Shown: piece by piece, positions 7,669-15,946 of the stretch
How the letters are laid out: each line of letters starts with the position of its first letter
How positions within the stretch are numbered: the stretch's first letter is position 1
Assembly (NCBI GenBank): GCA_937973585.1
Contig: CALJKN010000202.1
Span: forward strand, 1-18,467
DNA length: 18,467 bases
Direction of reading: 5' to 3'
From: an uncultured Helicobacteraceae bacterium
Lineage (GTDB): Bacteria > Campylobacterota > Campylobacteria > Campylobacterales > UBA6016
Notes under the pieces: generated by a model
What the model was told of the DNA's origin: nothing
Seen by the model: only the letters and a program-made list of their open reading frames with translations
The model's database searches: none
Made by a program: the position numbers and the translations under genes

Positions 7669-7754
7669 AGTTGCTCCGAAACAGTGTTTTTTCGATATTG
7701 TACACGGACGGCACAAAAATTGAATGTAAAATATCAAAAAGCAAGGGAAAACCG

Positions 7755-8135
7755 ATGAAATATTTACCGGAGTGGGCTAGGGTCGGGGTCTTGGCAATAG
7801 ATGAGAGGCACGACGAGTTTTGCGAGATTGCCGCAAGGCTCAAAGCGGCAAAATCAGACGACGAGTTCTTGGAGGTTTTTTGTGAGCTATACTCCCATAC
7901 CGTTTCGCATTTTAAAGCGGAAGAGGACGATATGGACGGTATGGAGTATCCAAATAGCTACGAGCACAAAAAAGAGCACGAAAAAGCACTTGCCGAACTG
8001 GATTATTTTTTGGATAAAACAAAAAACGGCAAGATATTTTTTGCCAGAGCATTTGCAAAGGATAGATTGGATGATTGGTTTAAAACCCATGTCCTTAATA
8101 TGGATAGCGATTTGGCAAGGGCTATGAAGTTATAG
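7755..8135 (+). CDS. Bacteriohemerythrin (single-domain O2-binding protein)
   Basis: A 126-residue stand-alone hemerythrin, a di-iron protein that binds O2 reversibly and is common in microaerophilic and sulfur-cycling bacteria. All expected iron ligands are visible with family spacing: H19 (IDERH), H52 and E56 (SHFKAEE), H71 and H75 (EHKKEH), H112 and D117 (HVLNMD). ATG 7755 follows AAGGG with seven bases of spacing; a longer frame from 7671 would overlap the rmuC start and is unlikely. Its last six bases overlap the convergent thioredoxin-domain gene. The likely role is to buffer or deliver oxygen to respiratory enzymes, or to sense it. It has no fused signalling domain. Confidence 0.92.
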   Translation: MKYLPEWARVGVLAIDERHDEFCEIAARLKAAKSDDEFLEVFCELYSHTVSHFKAEEDDMDGMEYPNSYEHKKEHEKALAELDYFLDKTKNGKIFFARAFAKDRLDDWFKTHVLNMDSDLARAMKL

Positions 8136-9986
8136 CTCCCTGCATGTCATATCGCAACCGCATACAATCGGAGTTTTGCATTCCGATTGTTTGATTGTCG
8201 CAAATGGGTTTGCCAGATATTTCAGGGCATACTCCCCTTGTAACGGTGAGGCTGTAGATATCTCGGCTTTTAGGTCGTATGCCGAGAGATAGGTAGCCGT
8301 CATTTTTGGAGCATAAAACGGGAATCCGGCTATTTTTTGCTTATACCGATATAGCGTAGGTTTGAGGTATTTTAGGTATTCACCCCTTCCGGCGACATAG
8401 AGCCTTTCGATAGAGGAGAGGATAACGGCGGCGGCCGATGGATAGGCATTGTCGAAGACCTCATCCTCATCCCTAAACTCGTCGTCGCTACACATCCAAA
8501 CGCCGTCTTCAAAAAAAAGCTCTAGAGCTTTTTGTATTATTCTCTCCGCTTCATCTAATCTTTTGTTGTCAAAAGTAGCCGCATAACTCTCCAAAAGTGC
8601 ATCGGCCAAATATGCGTAATCCTCCAGATACCCTTTTATGGGGGATCTCTCACCGTTTGCCGAGTATCTATACAAAAACTCTCCGTCGTAATGATTTAGA
8701 AGCAGCGTATCCAAAACACTCTCCCCGATTTTGCCGTACCCCTCTTTGATTAGTCCTGCTAGGATAAACGTTTTTGCCGCCATACCGTTTAGAGCCGTAA
8801 TGGCTTTGAAATCTATATGTGGGAAAACCCTTGTTTGTCTGATTTTTTGGAGGTTGCGGGTTAGGTTTTGATAGTTTGCTTTTGCGGTATCCGGTGATTT
8901 TAGTCTAAGGATTGTTTTTTTCTCAAAATTTCCGAATCTAGGTAGCTCAAATAGCTCCGCCTCTTTGTCTGTTGCGGCTTTTTTTATCTCATCGGTATCA
9001 AAGACGTAGTATTTTCCCTCTTCTCCCTCGCTATCGGCATCGATTGCGCTAATAAACAGCCCGTCTTTTAGCATCGAGCCGGACATAAAATCGAGCGTCT
9101 CAAATCCGATCTCAAGTAGTCTTTCATCCTTAAAATACCCATATCCACGTAGATACAACTCTGCCAGTAGTGCATTGTCGTAGCACATTTTTTCAAAATG
9201 CGGAACCAACCACCACTCATCAACCGAGTACCTACAAAAACCACCCTCCACCAAATCATAAAAACCGCCTTGCGACATTTTGAGAAGGGTGTTTTTTGTC
9301 TCGTTTGCCAGTTCGTCGTCGTTTGTACTTGCCGCTACGGCAATAGCGCAGATTAGAGCTGAGGCGTGTGGAAACTTTGGAGAGGAGCCGAATCCACCGT
9401 CTACTCTATCTACGGCATTTTTGAAGTCATCGGTAAATTTTTTTAGTATATCGGTATCGGAGTCGTCTTTGTTGTTATGATTTTTTTGTTTTACTAGCGC
9501 TTCATTGACGTTTTTGGCTACGTTTTTGATGTTTGCGTAGTCTTTTTCGTAGTTTTGTTCTATATATGTGAGCAGTTCATATAATCCGGTCATATTTTTA
9601 TTTGTTTTTGGCGGCAGATAGGTCGCCGAAAAAAACGGCTCCCCCTCATGGGTCAAAAATATAGTGAGCGGCCAGCCCCCGTTTCTTTTGTTCATTAGCC
9701 GATATATCTCTTGGAATCTTTTGTCCAGACTAGGGTACTCCTCCCTGTCTATTTTTACGGATATAAAACTGCTATTTAGCTTTTGGGCGATTTGCATATT
9801 TTTGAAACTCTCTTTTTGCATTACGTGACACCAGTGACACGAGCTGTATCCTATGGAGAGCATTATCGGTTTTTTCTCTTTTTTGACCTCATCAAACAAC
9901 AAATCATCCCACCCGATCCAATCTATCGGGTCGTTCGAGTGTTCAAGCAGGTACGGACTTTTTTTGTTTTTGAGACTATTTTCCAT
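8130..9986 (-). CDS. YyaL/SPATA20-type thioredoxin-domain protein (DUF255)
   Basis: A 618-residue protein of the YyaL/spermatogenesis-associated protein 20 family. The N-terminal thioredoxin-like domain (about 1-165) has the hallmark SSCHWCHVM with C50 and C53, preceded by SPYLLEHSNDPIDW. The rest (about 170-600) matches the (alpha/alpha)6-barrel part related to cellobiose epimerase and six-hairpin glycosidases (GGFGSSPKFPH, GGFCRYSVDEWWLVPHFEKM). The biochemical function of the family is not settled; redox or sugar-related roles have been suggested. No signal peptide is seen, so it is probably cytoplasmic. The ATG follows AAGGGG at good distance. The length is slightly shorter than many homologues (about 650-700 residues). 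The C-terminus ends in a cysteine-containing tail (CKTPIVCGCDMTC) that might bind metal or form disulfides. Confidence 0.9.
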   Translation of the reverse strand: MENSLKNKKSPYLLEHSNDPIDWIGWDDLLFDEVKKEKKPIMLSIGYSSCHWCHVMQKESFKNMQIAQKLNSSFISVKIDREEYPSLDKRFQEIYRLMNKRNGGWPLTIFLTHEGEPFFSATYLPPKTNKNMTGLYELLTYIEQNYEKDYANIKNVAKNVNEALVKQKNHNNKDDSDTDILKKFTDDFKNAVDRVDGGFGSSPKFPHASALICAIAVAASTNDDELANETKNTLLKMSQGGFYDLVEGGFCRYSVDEWWLVPHFEKMCYDNALLAELYLRGYGYFKDERLLEIGFETLDFMSGSMLKDGLFISAIDADSEGEEGKYYVFDTDEIKKAATDKEAELFELPRFGNFEKKTILRLKSPDTAKANYQNLTRNLQKIRQTRVFPHIDFKAITALNGMAAKTFILAGLIKEGYGKIGESVLDTLLLNHYDGEFLYRYSANGERSPIKGYLEDYAYLADALLESYAATFDNKRLDEAERIIQKALELFFEDGVWMCSDDEFRDEDEVFDNAYPSAAAVILSSIERLYVAGRGEYLKYLKPTLYRYKQKIAGFPFYAPKMTATYLSAYDLKAEISTASPLQGEYALKYLANPFATIKQSECKTPIVCGCDMTCREL

Positions 9987-10041
9987 ATTTTTACCCCTTA
10001 TTTAATTAAGAGTATATTACTCCCTTTTTCTTTTTAGTAGA

Positions 10042-10053
10042 GCCGCTAGCGGC
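10042..10053. repeat. Perfect 12-bp palindrome with GCTAGC core
   Basis: GCCGCTAGCGGC is a perfect 12-bp palindrome. It overlaps the left end of the first 54-bp repeat. Its GCTAGC core and flanking GCGGC/GCCGC also occur in the palindromes after leuA near 18270-18285 and 18335-18349, which suggests one family of G+C-rich intergenic palindromes in this genome. Confidence 0.6.
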
Positions 10054-10174
10054 GAGGGCTGTCTGCCGAAGACCTAATCTTGGGCTTAGCTCAAGATTTG
10101 AGCATAAATAAAAATATAAGGCGGCGAGGGCAGTCTGCCGAAGACCTAATCTTGGGCTTAGCTCAAGATTTGAG
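10049..10174. repeat. Two 54-bp direct repeats, each with a 10-bp hairpin
   Basis: Two copies, 10049-10102 and 10121-10174, differ at one base (T or A after GAGGGC) and are set 72 bp apart. Each contains the near-perfect inverted repeat AATCTTGGGC-TTA-GCTCAAGATT (10076-10098 and 10148-10170), a 10-bp stem with one G-T pair and a 3-base loop. No T-run follows the stems, so they are not standard terminators. They sit between the divergent YyaL-type gene and the sensor/hisH operon, where they could form structured leader RNA, bind a protein, or be an intergenic repeat element. TATAAG at 10115-10120 between them is a possible -10. Confidence 0.85.
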
Positions 10175-10239
10175 AACACATCAAGTCAATAAAGTGACAA
10201 GTGGATAAAATTTGTCCTAAAAAACCAAAGAGACCGACG

Positions 10240-11154
10240 ATGTTAAACGAGATAAAACAATTTAGTAGCGTCAGGGTTGAGGCCAGAGCGTTTTTGACCT
10301 ATCTGCTGACTAGAAACATCCCAAACCATTTACCTGATATTACCCTTGACACTATAGTGGCCGCTTTTAAAAAAATAAAAAAAGAGAATGAGGCCATATC
10401 GATACTATATGTGCTAGACTCAAAAGGGGTGCAGCTAACGGACAATATTTCAGGCAAACCGGAATACAGAAGAGGGAGAGGGCAAAACAGAGCGACAAGA
10501 GCTTACTACTACAGGGCGGCCAGAGAGAAAAAGCCGATTTTGACAGACCCATATCCAAGTGTGATTACGGGCGAGCTATGTGTTAGCGCCTCAATGCCGA
10601 TTTACGACGACAAAAACAACCTAAAATTTGTTGCGGTACTGGATATCCCGTTGACCGATATCATAAAAATCATCAGGCCTACGGCTATAGATAGCATCTT
10701 TCAAAATACAAGCAAAATCACCTACGGGGTTTTTAGCTTAGCTCTGTTTTTTATAGCGATGCTTTTATTTGTAAAAGGGCTTATGGGGCTTTTTGCAGAG
10801 GGGCTTCATCCAAGCGACGTGCAGATTCAAGGGATTTTTGAGACAACCATCCTATTTACCCTTTCGCTTGCTATTTTTGACCTCGTCAAAGCGATATTTG
10901 AGGAGGAGGTGTTGGGGCGCAACAAGCGTGAGGGGGGTAATGAGCTTCACCAGACGATGACAAAGTTCATCGGCTCTATCATTATAGCCGTTGCGATAGA
11001 GGCGCTGATGCTCGTGTTCAAATTCGCCCTCACCGATCCTAGCAAGATGACGTATGCACTTATACTACTGGGCGGCGTAGCCGGTCTACTCATCTCTTTG
11101 GCGTACTATATCAGGTCTACGAAAAGGGTAAAAAAGGAAAGTAGTGGGAACTAA
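10240..11154 (+). CDS. PDC/Cache-like sensor domain membrane protein
   Basis: Conserved-type protein of 304 residues from the ATG at 10240; a GTG at 10201 would add 13 residues. The N-terminal two thirds (about 35-145) look like a PDC/Cache ligand-binding fold: ISILYVLDSKG, RAYYYRAAREKKPILTDPYPS and the typical VSASMPIYDDKNNLKFVAVLDI. Four predicted membrane helices follow at about 161-184, 198-219, 243-264 and 270-291. There is no kinase, methyl-accepting or GGDEF output domain, and the order is unusual because no helix precedes the Cache-like part. That part may therefore be cytoplasmic. The gene overlaps hisH by 11 bp. Function unknown; a sensing or transport-coupling role is inference. 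I favour ATG 10240 because the residues before it are basic and unlike a domain start, but its ribosome site is only AAAGAGA, so this is uncertain. Confidence 0.75.
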   Translation: MLNEIKQFSSVRVEARAFLTYLLTRNIPNHLPDITLDTIVAAFKKIKKENEAISILYVLDSKGVQLTDNISGKPEYRRGRGQNRATRAYYYRAAREKKPILTDPYPSVITGELCVSASMPIYDDKNNLKFVAVLDIPLTDIIKIIRPTAIDSIFQNTSKITYGVFSLALFFIAMLLFVKGLMGLFAEGLHPSDVQIQGIFETTILFTLSLAIFDLVKAIFEEEVLGRNKREGGNELHQTMTKFIGSIIIAVAIEALMLVFKFALTDPSKMTYALILLGGVAGLLISLAYYIRSTKRVKKESSGN

Positions 11155-11764
11155 AATTGCGATCATAAACTACAATATGGGCAATCTCGCAAGTGTCAAA
11201 AACTCTTGCGAAAAAGTCGGATTTGAAGCTGAAATCACAGCCGATCCGGAGACAATAAAACATTTTGACAAAATCATTTTACCTGGTGTCGGAGCTTTTC
11301 CGGATGCGATGAAGCATCTGAGGGAAAACGGTATGGACGAGGCGCTTTTGGAGGCGGCAAAAAACAAACCGTTTTTTGGGGTTTGTCTAGGGATGCAACT
11401 GATGTTTGAATGGGGGTTTGAGCACGAAAAAAGTGCCGGACTAGGTCTAATCAAAGGAGATATAGTCAAATTCGACGAAACAACACTCGGAACTGAGCGA
11501 AAAATCCCTCATATGGGGTGGAATAAACTGTTTAAAGCGAAAGACTCCGTGCTTTTTGAAGGTTTGGACGATGAATTTTATCTCTATTTTGTCCACTCGT
11601 ATCATGCGGCTCCGAGCAAAGAAGACATATTGGCGACTACCCACTACGGATACCCGTTTGCCGCTGCGGTAGAGAGGGAAAATCTGTGTGGATTGCAACC
11701 GCACCCCGAAAAATCTGGAGATACGGGGCTTAAAATACTTAAAAACTTTTTGGAGAAAAAATGA
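11144..11764 (+). CDS. hisH: Imidazole glycerol phosphate synthase glutaminase subunit HisH
   Basis: A 206-residue class I glutamine amidotransferase subunit. It frees ammonia from glutamine for HisF, which makes imidazole glycerol phosphate and AICAR in histidine synthesis. The catalytic triad is visible: C81 in GVCLGMQLMFEWG, and H187 and E189 in QPHPEKSG. The oxyanion strand region LPGVGAFPDAM is present, as is HSYHA at 151-155. The start is GTG at 11144 with AAGGAAA upstream; this overlaps the end of the sensor gene by 11 bp. Its stop overlaps hisA as ATGA. hisF is not next to it in this window. Confidence 0.96.
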   Translation: MGTKIAIINYNMGNLASVKNSCEKVGFEAEITADPETIKHFDKIILPGVGAFPDAMKHLRENGMDEALLEAAKNKPFFGVCLGMQLMFEWGFEHEKSAGLGLIKGDIVKFDETTLGTERKIPHMGWNKLFKAKDSVLFEGLDDEFYLYFVHSYHAAPSKEDILATTHYGYPFAAAVERENLCGLQPHPEKSGDTGLKILKNFLEKK

Positions 11765-12468
11765 CGATTTATCCGGCGATAGACCTAAAAGACGGCAAGG
11801 CGGTACGCCTAACAAAAGGGATTATGGAGAGCGCAAAAGTATACTCCGATGAACCGTACCATCTGGCTAGGGCATTTGAGGAGATGGGATCCGACTGGGT
11901 TCATATTGTAGATCTAAACGGCGCATTTGCCGGAAATCCGATGAATCTAGGGGCTATCCAAAAAATTAGGGAGGCCACTACGTTAAAGCTTCAGCTTGGC
12001 GGCGGTATCAGAGACGAGGAGACTATCAAAAAATATATCGACCTCGGCATTGAACGGGTGATTTTGGGGACGATAGCGACTCAAAATCCGGAGTTTGTAA
12101 AAACGGTAGCGGCAAAATACAACGTTGTAGTCGGTATTGATGCACACGACGGATATGTGGCCGTAGACGGTTGGGCAAAGACTAGCTCCCTAAAAGCGAC
12201 GGAGCTTGCCAGAATGTTTGCGGACAGCGGCGTAAAAGCGGTAATTACAACCGATATCTCAAGAGACGGGACGCTTGGCGGGGTAAATATCGGCTTTACC
12301 GAAGATGTGGCAAAAGCGGGCGGTATCGAGACGATAGCCAGCGGCGGGGTAAAAGACATAGATGATATAAAAGCGGTCAAAAACAGCCCATTTATCGGTG
12401 GTGTCATAGTAGGTAAGGCCTATTATGAGGGGAAACTTGATTTGAGAGAGGCATTAAGCTTACAATGA
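11761..12468 (+). CDS. hisA: Phosphoribosylformimino-AICAR ribotide isomerase HisA
   Basis: A 235-residue TIM-barrel isomerase that converts ProFAR to PRFAR, the substrate of HisF-HisH. The residues known to act in this family are in place: D8 (PAIDLKDGK), D127 (VVVGIDAHDG) and T164 (VITTDISRDGT). Phosphate-binding glycines are seen in QLGGGIRD and ASGGVKDIDD. GGAG lies just upstream of the ATG. The gene overlaps hisH and prmA by 4 bp each (ATGA), so translation is probably coupled. Confidence 0.97.
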   Translation: MTIYPAIDLKDGKAVRLTKGIMESAKVYSDEPYHLARAFEEMGSDWVHIVDLNGAFAGNPMNLGAIQKIREATTLKLQLGGGIRDEETIKKYIDLGIERVILGTIATQNPEFVKTVAAKYNVVVGIDAHDGYVAVDGWAKTSSLKATELARMFADSGVKAVITTDISRDGTLGGVNIGFTEDVAKAGGIETIASGGVKDIDDIKAVKNSPFIGGVIVGKAYYEGKLDLREALSLQ

Positions 12469-13289
12469 ACGAACTATATTATGAGCTTGTCGTAGAGACA
12501 GATGATTTTTATGAGCTTATCGAAAACTTTTTGGGTGACTGGTGCGAGGCGGTTATCGAAGAGGACGGGAGGCTCATTACGACTTACGAACACAACCCCG
12601 TAGACGTTTTGGATGCGCTAAATATCTACAAAAAAGAGCTTGAGGAGATGTTTGGGGTCAAGTTTGTGATGAGTGCAAAAATAAACGAGAAAAAAAATGA
12701 AGATTGGATAGAGTCCTACAAAAAAAGTGTAGAGCCGGTTCAAATCGGCAATTATTACGTTTATGCCCCTTGGCATGAGCCAAAAGAGGGGGTTAGAAGT
12801 TTTTGTATCGAACCGTCTTTGGCTTTTGGGACGGGTCACCATCCGACTACCAAAAATGCAATGCTGTTTGTCCAAAAATATGTTAAATCCAAAGATAGAC
12901 TTTTGGATGTCGGATGCGGTAGCGGGATACTCGCTTTAACTGCCGCCGACATGGGTGCAACTGTAGATATTTGTGATAGCGACGGCGATGCATTAGAGGT
13001 TGCAAAAAGTGTCTTCAAAGTCAATTCATTAGCGATAAATAGGGGGTGGACGGGAAGCGCCGATGAAGCAAATTTTGAGTATGATATTGTGTTGGCTAAT
13101 ATCATAACGGATGTTTTGGTTGCCATCAGTAAAGACCTCAAAAAAGCTCTAAAAACAGGCGGGAAATTAATCTTGTCCGGTATTTTAGAAGAGCACGAAG
13201 AGAAGCTAAAAAGATTCTACGCAAACCTAAAAGAGATAGATAGGGTTTGTGAGGCCGAGTGGGTAACCCTCGTGTATGAAAAAATATAA
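12465..13289 (+). CDS. prmA: Ribosomal protein L11 methyltransferase PrmA
   Basis: A 274-residue SAM-dependent enzyme that methylates ribosomal protein L11. It has an N-terminal substrate-recognition domain (about 1-95), the family signature AFGTGHHPTT at 120-129, SAM motif I DVGCGSG at 148-154 and the substrate-binding ANIITDVL at 211-218. Length is slightly short of the E. coli enzyme (293) but normal for Campylobacterota. It overlaps hisA by 4 bp and is 25 bp upstream of ftsH. Placement with his genes is synteny rather than shared pathway. Confidence 0.93.
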   Translation: MNELYYELVVETDDFYELIENFLGDWCEAVIEEDGRLITTYEHNPVDVLDALNIYKKELEEMFGVKFVMSAKINEKKNEDWIESYKKSVEPVQIGNYYVYAPWHEPKEGVRSFCIEPSLAFGTGHHPTTKNAMLFVQKYVKSKDRLLDVGCGSGILALTAADMGATVDICDSDGDALEVAKSVFKVNSLAINRGWTGSADEANFEYDIVLANIITDVLVAISKDLKKALKTGGKLILSGILEEHEEKLKRFYANLKEIDRVCEAEWVTLVYEKI

Positions 13290-13314
13290 CCAACCTAAGG
13301 AACTACGCTAAAAA

Positions 13315-15264
13315 ATGGATAAAAACATAAATCCGAAAGATCCTCAAAAAAACGATAATTTTTTTAACAAAAATCCGCTTTTGGTATTTGCAATTTTCTC
13401 AATCGTAACGGTTTTGATTTTTAAGGCATTGTTTGAAGACGGTAGCGGCGAGAGTGTTATAGGCGGACAGACAGGCGGTTCGGCCCAAACCCAGAGTGTT
13501 AGCTACTATGAGCTAAAAAAACTCGTAGAGGCCGGCAAAGTAGAGTATGTGGGGATTGGAGAGGGGAGCCTGAAAGCCTCTTCAAAAGGGGAGCCGAAAG
13601 TTACGTATGTGGCAAAAAGGGTTATTCCGGACGATACACTAGTCCCCTTGCTTGAGAAGCAAAATGTCAAATACGGTGCTTTTACGGAGAAAAACTGGCT
13701 AACGGATTTGGTATTTGGATGGGTGCTTCCGGTGTTTATATTTTTTGCCATCTGGATGTTTCTCACAAACAGAATGCAAAAAAATATGGGTGGCGGGATA
13801 CTCGGTATCGGTAGTATGAAAAAATTGATGAACTCCGAAAAGCCGAAGGTAAAATTCAGCGATGTAGCCGGAAACGACGAGGCAAAAGAGGAGGTGCAGG
13901 AGCTTATCGAGTTTTTGAAAAGTCCGGACAAATACATAAAACTCGGTGCAAAAATACCAAAAGGGGTGCTGCTTGTAGGCCCTCCGGGAACCGGTAAGAC
14001 GCTACTTGCAAAAGCTGTTGCAGGTGAGGCGGAGGTTCCGTTTTTCTCTGTTGCAGGCTCTAGCTTTATTGAGATGTTTGTGGGTGTAGGGGCAAGCCGT
14101 GTCAGGGATTTGTTTGAGCAGGCAAAAAAAGAGGCTCCATCCATTATCTTTATAGACGAGCTTGATGCAATAGGCAAGAGTAGAGCGATGGGGCATATCG
14201 GCGGAAACGACGAGAGAGAGCAGACCCTCAATCAGATGTTGGCCGAGATGGACGGTTTTGGAACCGAGTCTCCGGTGATAGTCCTTGCGGCAACCAATAG
14301 ACCTGAAATTCTGGATCCGGCGCTTCTTAGGCCAGGTAGATTTGACAGACAGGTTTTGGTAGACAAGCCCGATTTCAAAGGGAGGGTAGAGATACTAAAG
14401 GTTCATGCCCAAAATATCAAACTCTCAACCGATGCCGATTTGGAAGAGCTTGCCAAGCTAACCGCCGGACTTGCGGGGGCAGATCTTGCAAATATCATCA
14501 ACGAGGCGGCTCTACTAGCCGGACGTGAAAACAAAGAGTCTGTAAGTCAGCAAAACCTAAAAGAGGCAGTTGAGAGGGCTATTGCCGGGCTAGAGAAAAA
14601 ATCAAGAAGAATCAGCCCGAAAGAAAAAAGGATAGTGGCATACCATGAGAGCGGACATGCGGTTGTCAGCCAAACGACCAGAGGCTCCAAGAAAGTAAAT
14701 AAGGTCTCTATCATCCCAAGGGGGCTTGCGGCTTTGGGGTATACCCTAAATACGCCTGAGGAAAATAAATACCTAGTACAAAAACACGAGTTGATGGCCG
14801 AGGTGGACGTACTTCTCGGCGGACGTGCAGCCGAAGAGCTGTTTATCGGGGAGATATCTACCGGAGCGGCAAACGATTTGGAGAGAGCGACCGATATACT
14901 AAAAGCGATGATTATGTATTACGGGATGAGCGACGTAACCGGACTTATGGTGCTTGAAAAACAGAGAAATACGTTTTTGGGCGGCGGTATGGGCGGCGGC
15001 AGAGACTATAGTGAAAAGACAAGCGAAGAGGTCGATGCATACATAAAGGCAAAACTATCCGAGAGATACGAGGCGGTAAAGGCAAAGTTGGAGCTTTATA
15101 GGGAGGCAATGGAGACGATGACCGCCGTACTGCTAGATGTAGAGGTTATCGAAAAAGAGAAGGTAGAAGAGATAATCAAAGATTTTGAAGAGAAAAACGG
15201 GATTATCAGAGAGTCCAACGAGGAAGAGTTGCACTCTGATGAGAGCCACGTAAAAAACGGATAA
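13315..15264 (+). CDS. ftsH: ATP-dependent zinc metalloprotease FtsH
   Basis: A 649-residue membrane-bound AAA+ protease that degrades damaged or short-lived membrane and cytosolic proteins as a hexamer. Order: membrane helix (about 21-40), small periplasmic domain (about 60-125), second helix (about 131-151), AAA module with Walker A GPPGTGKT (222-229), pore loop FVGVGA (255-260), Walker B IIFIDE (277-282) and ATNRPEILDPALLRPGRFD sensor/arginine-finger region. The zinc protease site is HESGH (444-448) with D521 (GAANDLERAT) as third ligand. The ribosome site AAGGA at 13297-13301 is 13 bases from the ATG, longer than usual. In many bacteria FtsH controls lipid synthesis, and it lies just upstream of two phospholipid genes here. 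Confidence 0.97.
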   Translation: MDKNINPKDPQKNDNFFNKNPLLVFAIFSIVTVLIFKALFEDGSGESVIGGQTGGSAQTQSVSYYELKKLVEAGKVEYVGIGEGSLKASSKGEPKVTYVAKRVIPDDTLVPLLEKQNVKYGAFTEKNWLTDLVFGWVLPVFIFFAIWMFLTNRMQKNMGGGILGIGSMKKLMNSEKPKVKFSDVAGNDEAKEEVQELIEFLKSPDKYIKLGAKIPKGVLLVGPPGTGKTLLAKAVAGEAEVPFFSVAGSSFIEMFVGVGASRVRDLFEQAKKEAPSIIFIDELDAIGKSRAMGHIGGNDEREQTLNQMLAEMDGFGTESPVIVLAATNRPEILDPALLRPGRFDRQVLVDKPDFKGRVEILKVHAQNIKLSTDADLEELAKLTAGLAGADLANIINEAALLAGRENKESVSQQNLKEAVERAIAGLEKKSRRISPKEKRIVAYHESGHAVVSQTTRGSKKVNKVSIIPRGLAALGYTLNTPEENKYLVQKHELMAEVDVLLGGRAAEELFIGEISTGAANDLERATDILKAMIMYYGMSDVTGLMVLEKQRNTFLGGGMGGGRDYSEKTSEEVDAYIKAKLSERYEAVKAKLELYREAMETMTAVLLDVEVIEKEKVEEIIKDFEEKNGIIRESNEEELHSDESHVKNG

Positions 15265-15277
15265 GGGGTTTGCCCGG

Positions 15278-15946
15278 ATGAAAAACAGAGTAACAACAAC
15301 CGAACTCGTTGCAAAAGAGGGGTACAAATATATCATTGGGGCTTTTGTCGTTTTGGCATTGGCGGTATACTGGGGGTTTAGCTCTCTAAACCTTATCCTT
15401 TTGGCTCTGGCCGTCTCGGCTATAGTCTATTTCTTTAGAAATCCGGAGCGAATATCGGATGACGACGACGAGAGGGCAATACTCTCCCCGACCGATGGGG
15501 TTATCGTCTCTATTGACGATGAATACGAAGATAGATTCGTTAAAGACGATTGCGTATGCGTGGCTATTGCCACATCGCTAGAGGATGCCCACTTTATCAG
15601 GGCTCCGTTCGCATCTATTTTTAAAGCAAAAAACTCGCTTCACGGAACTTTTTTGCCGATAAAAAACGAAAAAGCTAAATCGCTAAACGAGAGGTTCGCT
15701 GCCTATTTTGAGGGTGAGAAAGGGCATAAATACGCTATTTCCATCATTGCCGGTTCGCTCGCTACAAAAATATCGCTCTACAAAGAGACCGACAACAAAA
15801 TTAGAGCCGGAGAGCGGATGTCGTTTTTGAAATCCGAGTTTCAAACAATTTTGTATCTCCCTAAAAACGTAGAGCTGAAAAAAGCTGTTGGGGAGAAGGT
15901 AAAAGCGGGAGAGAGCGTAATAGGATATTTCAAGGACGCAGAGTGA
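15278..15946 (+). CDS. psd: Phosphatidylserine decarboxylase-like membrane protein
   Basis: A 222-residue relative of short (class A) phosphatidylserine decarboxylases. Two membrane helices (about 19-35 and 38-54) precede the enzyme-like part: FFRNPER (52-58), LSPTDGVIVSID (69-80), DAHFIRAPF (103-111), IAGSLATKI (157-165) and RAGERMSFLKSEFQTILYLP (176-195). In active short enzymes the last segment carries a Gly-Ser pair (RFGSRVD-type) where the chain self-cleaves to form the pyruvoyl cofactor. Aligned from the conserved YLP, the pair is replaced by E187-F188. The nearest serine, S186, is preceded by Lys. The protein may therefore be inactive, or cleave at another site. A true Psd could lie elsewhere in the genome. 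AAGGGG overlaps the ftsH stop and serves as ribosome site. The end overlaps pssA by 4 bp (GTGA), and the pairing with phosphatidylserine synthase supports a lipid role. Confidence 0.85.
   Translation: MKNRVTTTELVAKEGYKYIIGAFVVLALAVYWGFSSLNLILLALAVSAIVYFFRNPERISDDDDERAILSPTDGVIVSIDDEYEDRFVKDDCVCVAIATSLEDAHFIRAPFASIFKAKNSLHGTFLPIKNEKAKSLNERFAAYFEGEKGHKYAISIIAGSLATKISLYKETDNKIRAGERMSFLKSEFQTILYLPKNVELKKAVGEKVKAGESVIGYFKDAE

Noticed and set aside
7669..7737. Longer N-terminus for RmuC starting at 7737
   Set aside because: The GGAG site and the immediate membrane helix support ATG 7668; the extension lies in the divergent intergenic region.
10076..10170. Rho-independent terminators in the tandem hairpins
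   Set aside because: The stems are A+T-rich at the base and are not followed by a T-run on either strand.
10049..10174. CRISPR array
   Set aside because: Only two repeats of 54 bp with an 18-bp AT-rich spacer; there is no array and no cas gene.
13506..14231. A 241-codon open frame on the minus strand inside ftsH
   Set aside because: It is antisense to the highly conserved AAA module, its translation is low-complexity Ser/Pro/Phe-rich, and it mirrors the codon pattern of ftsH.
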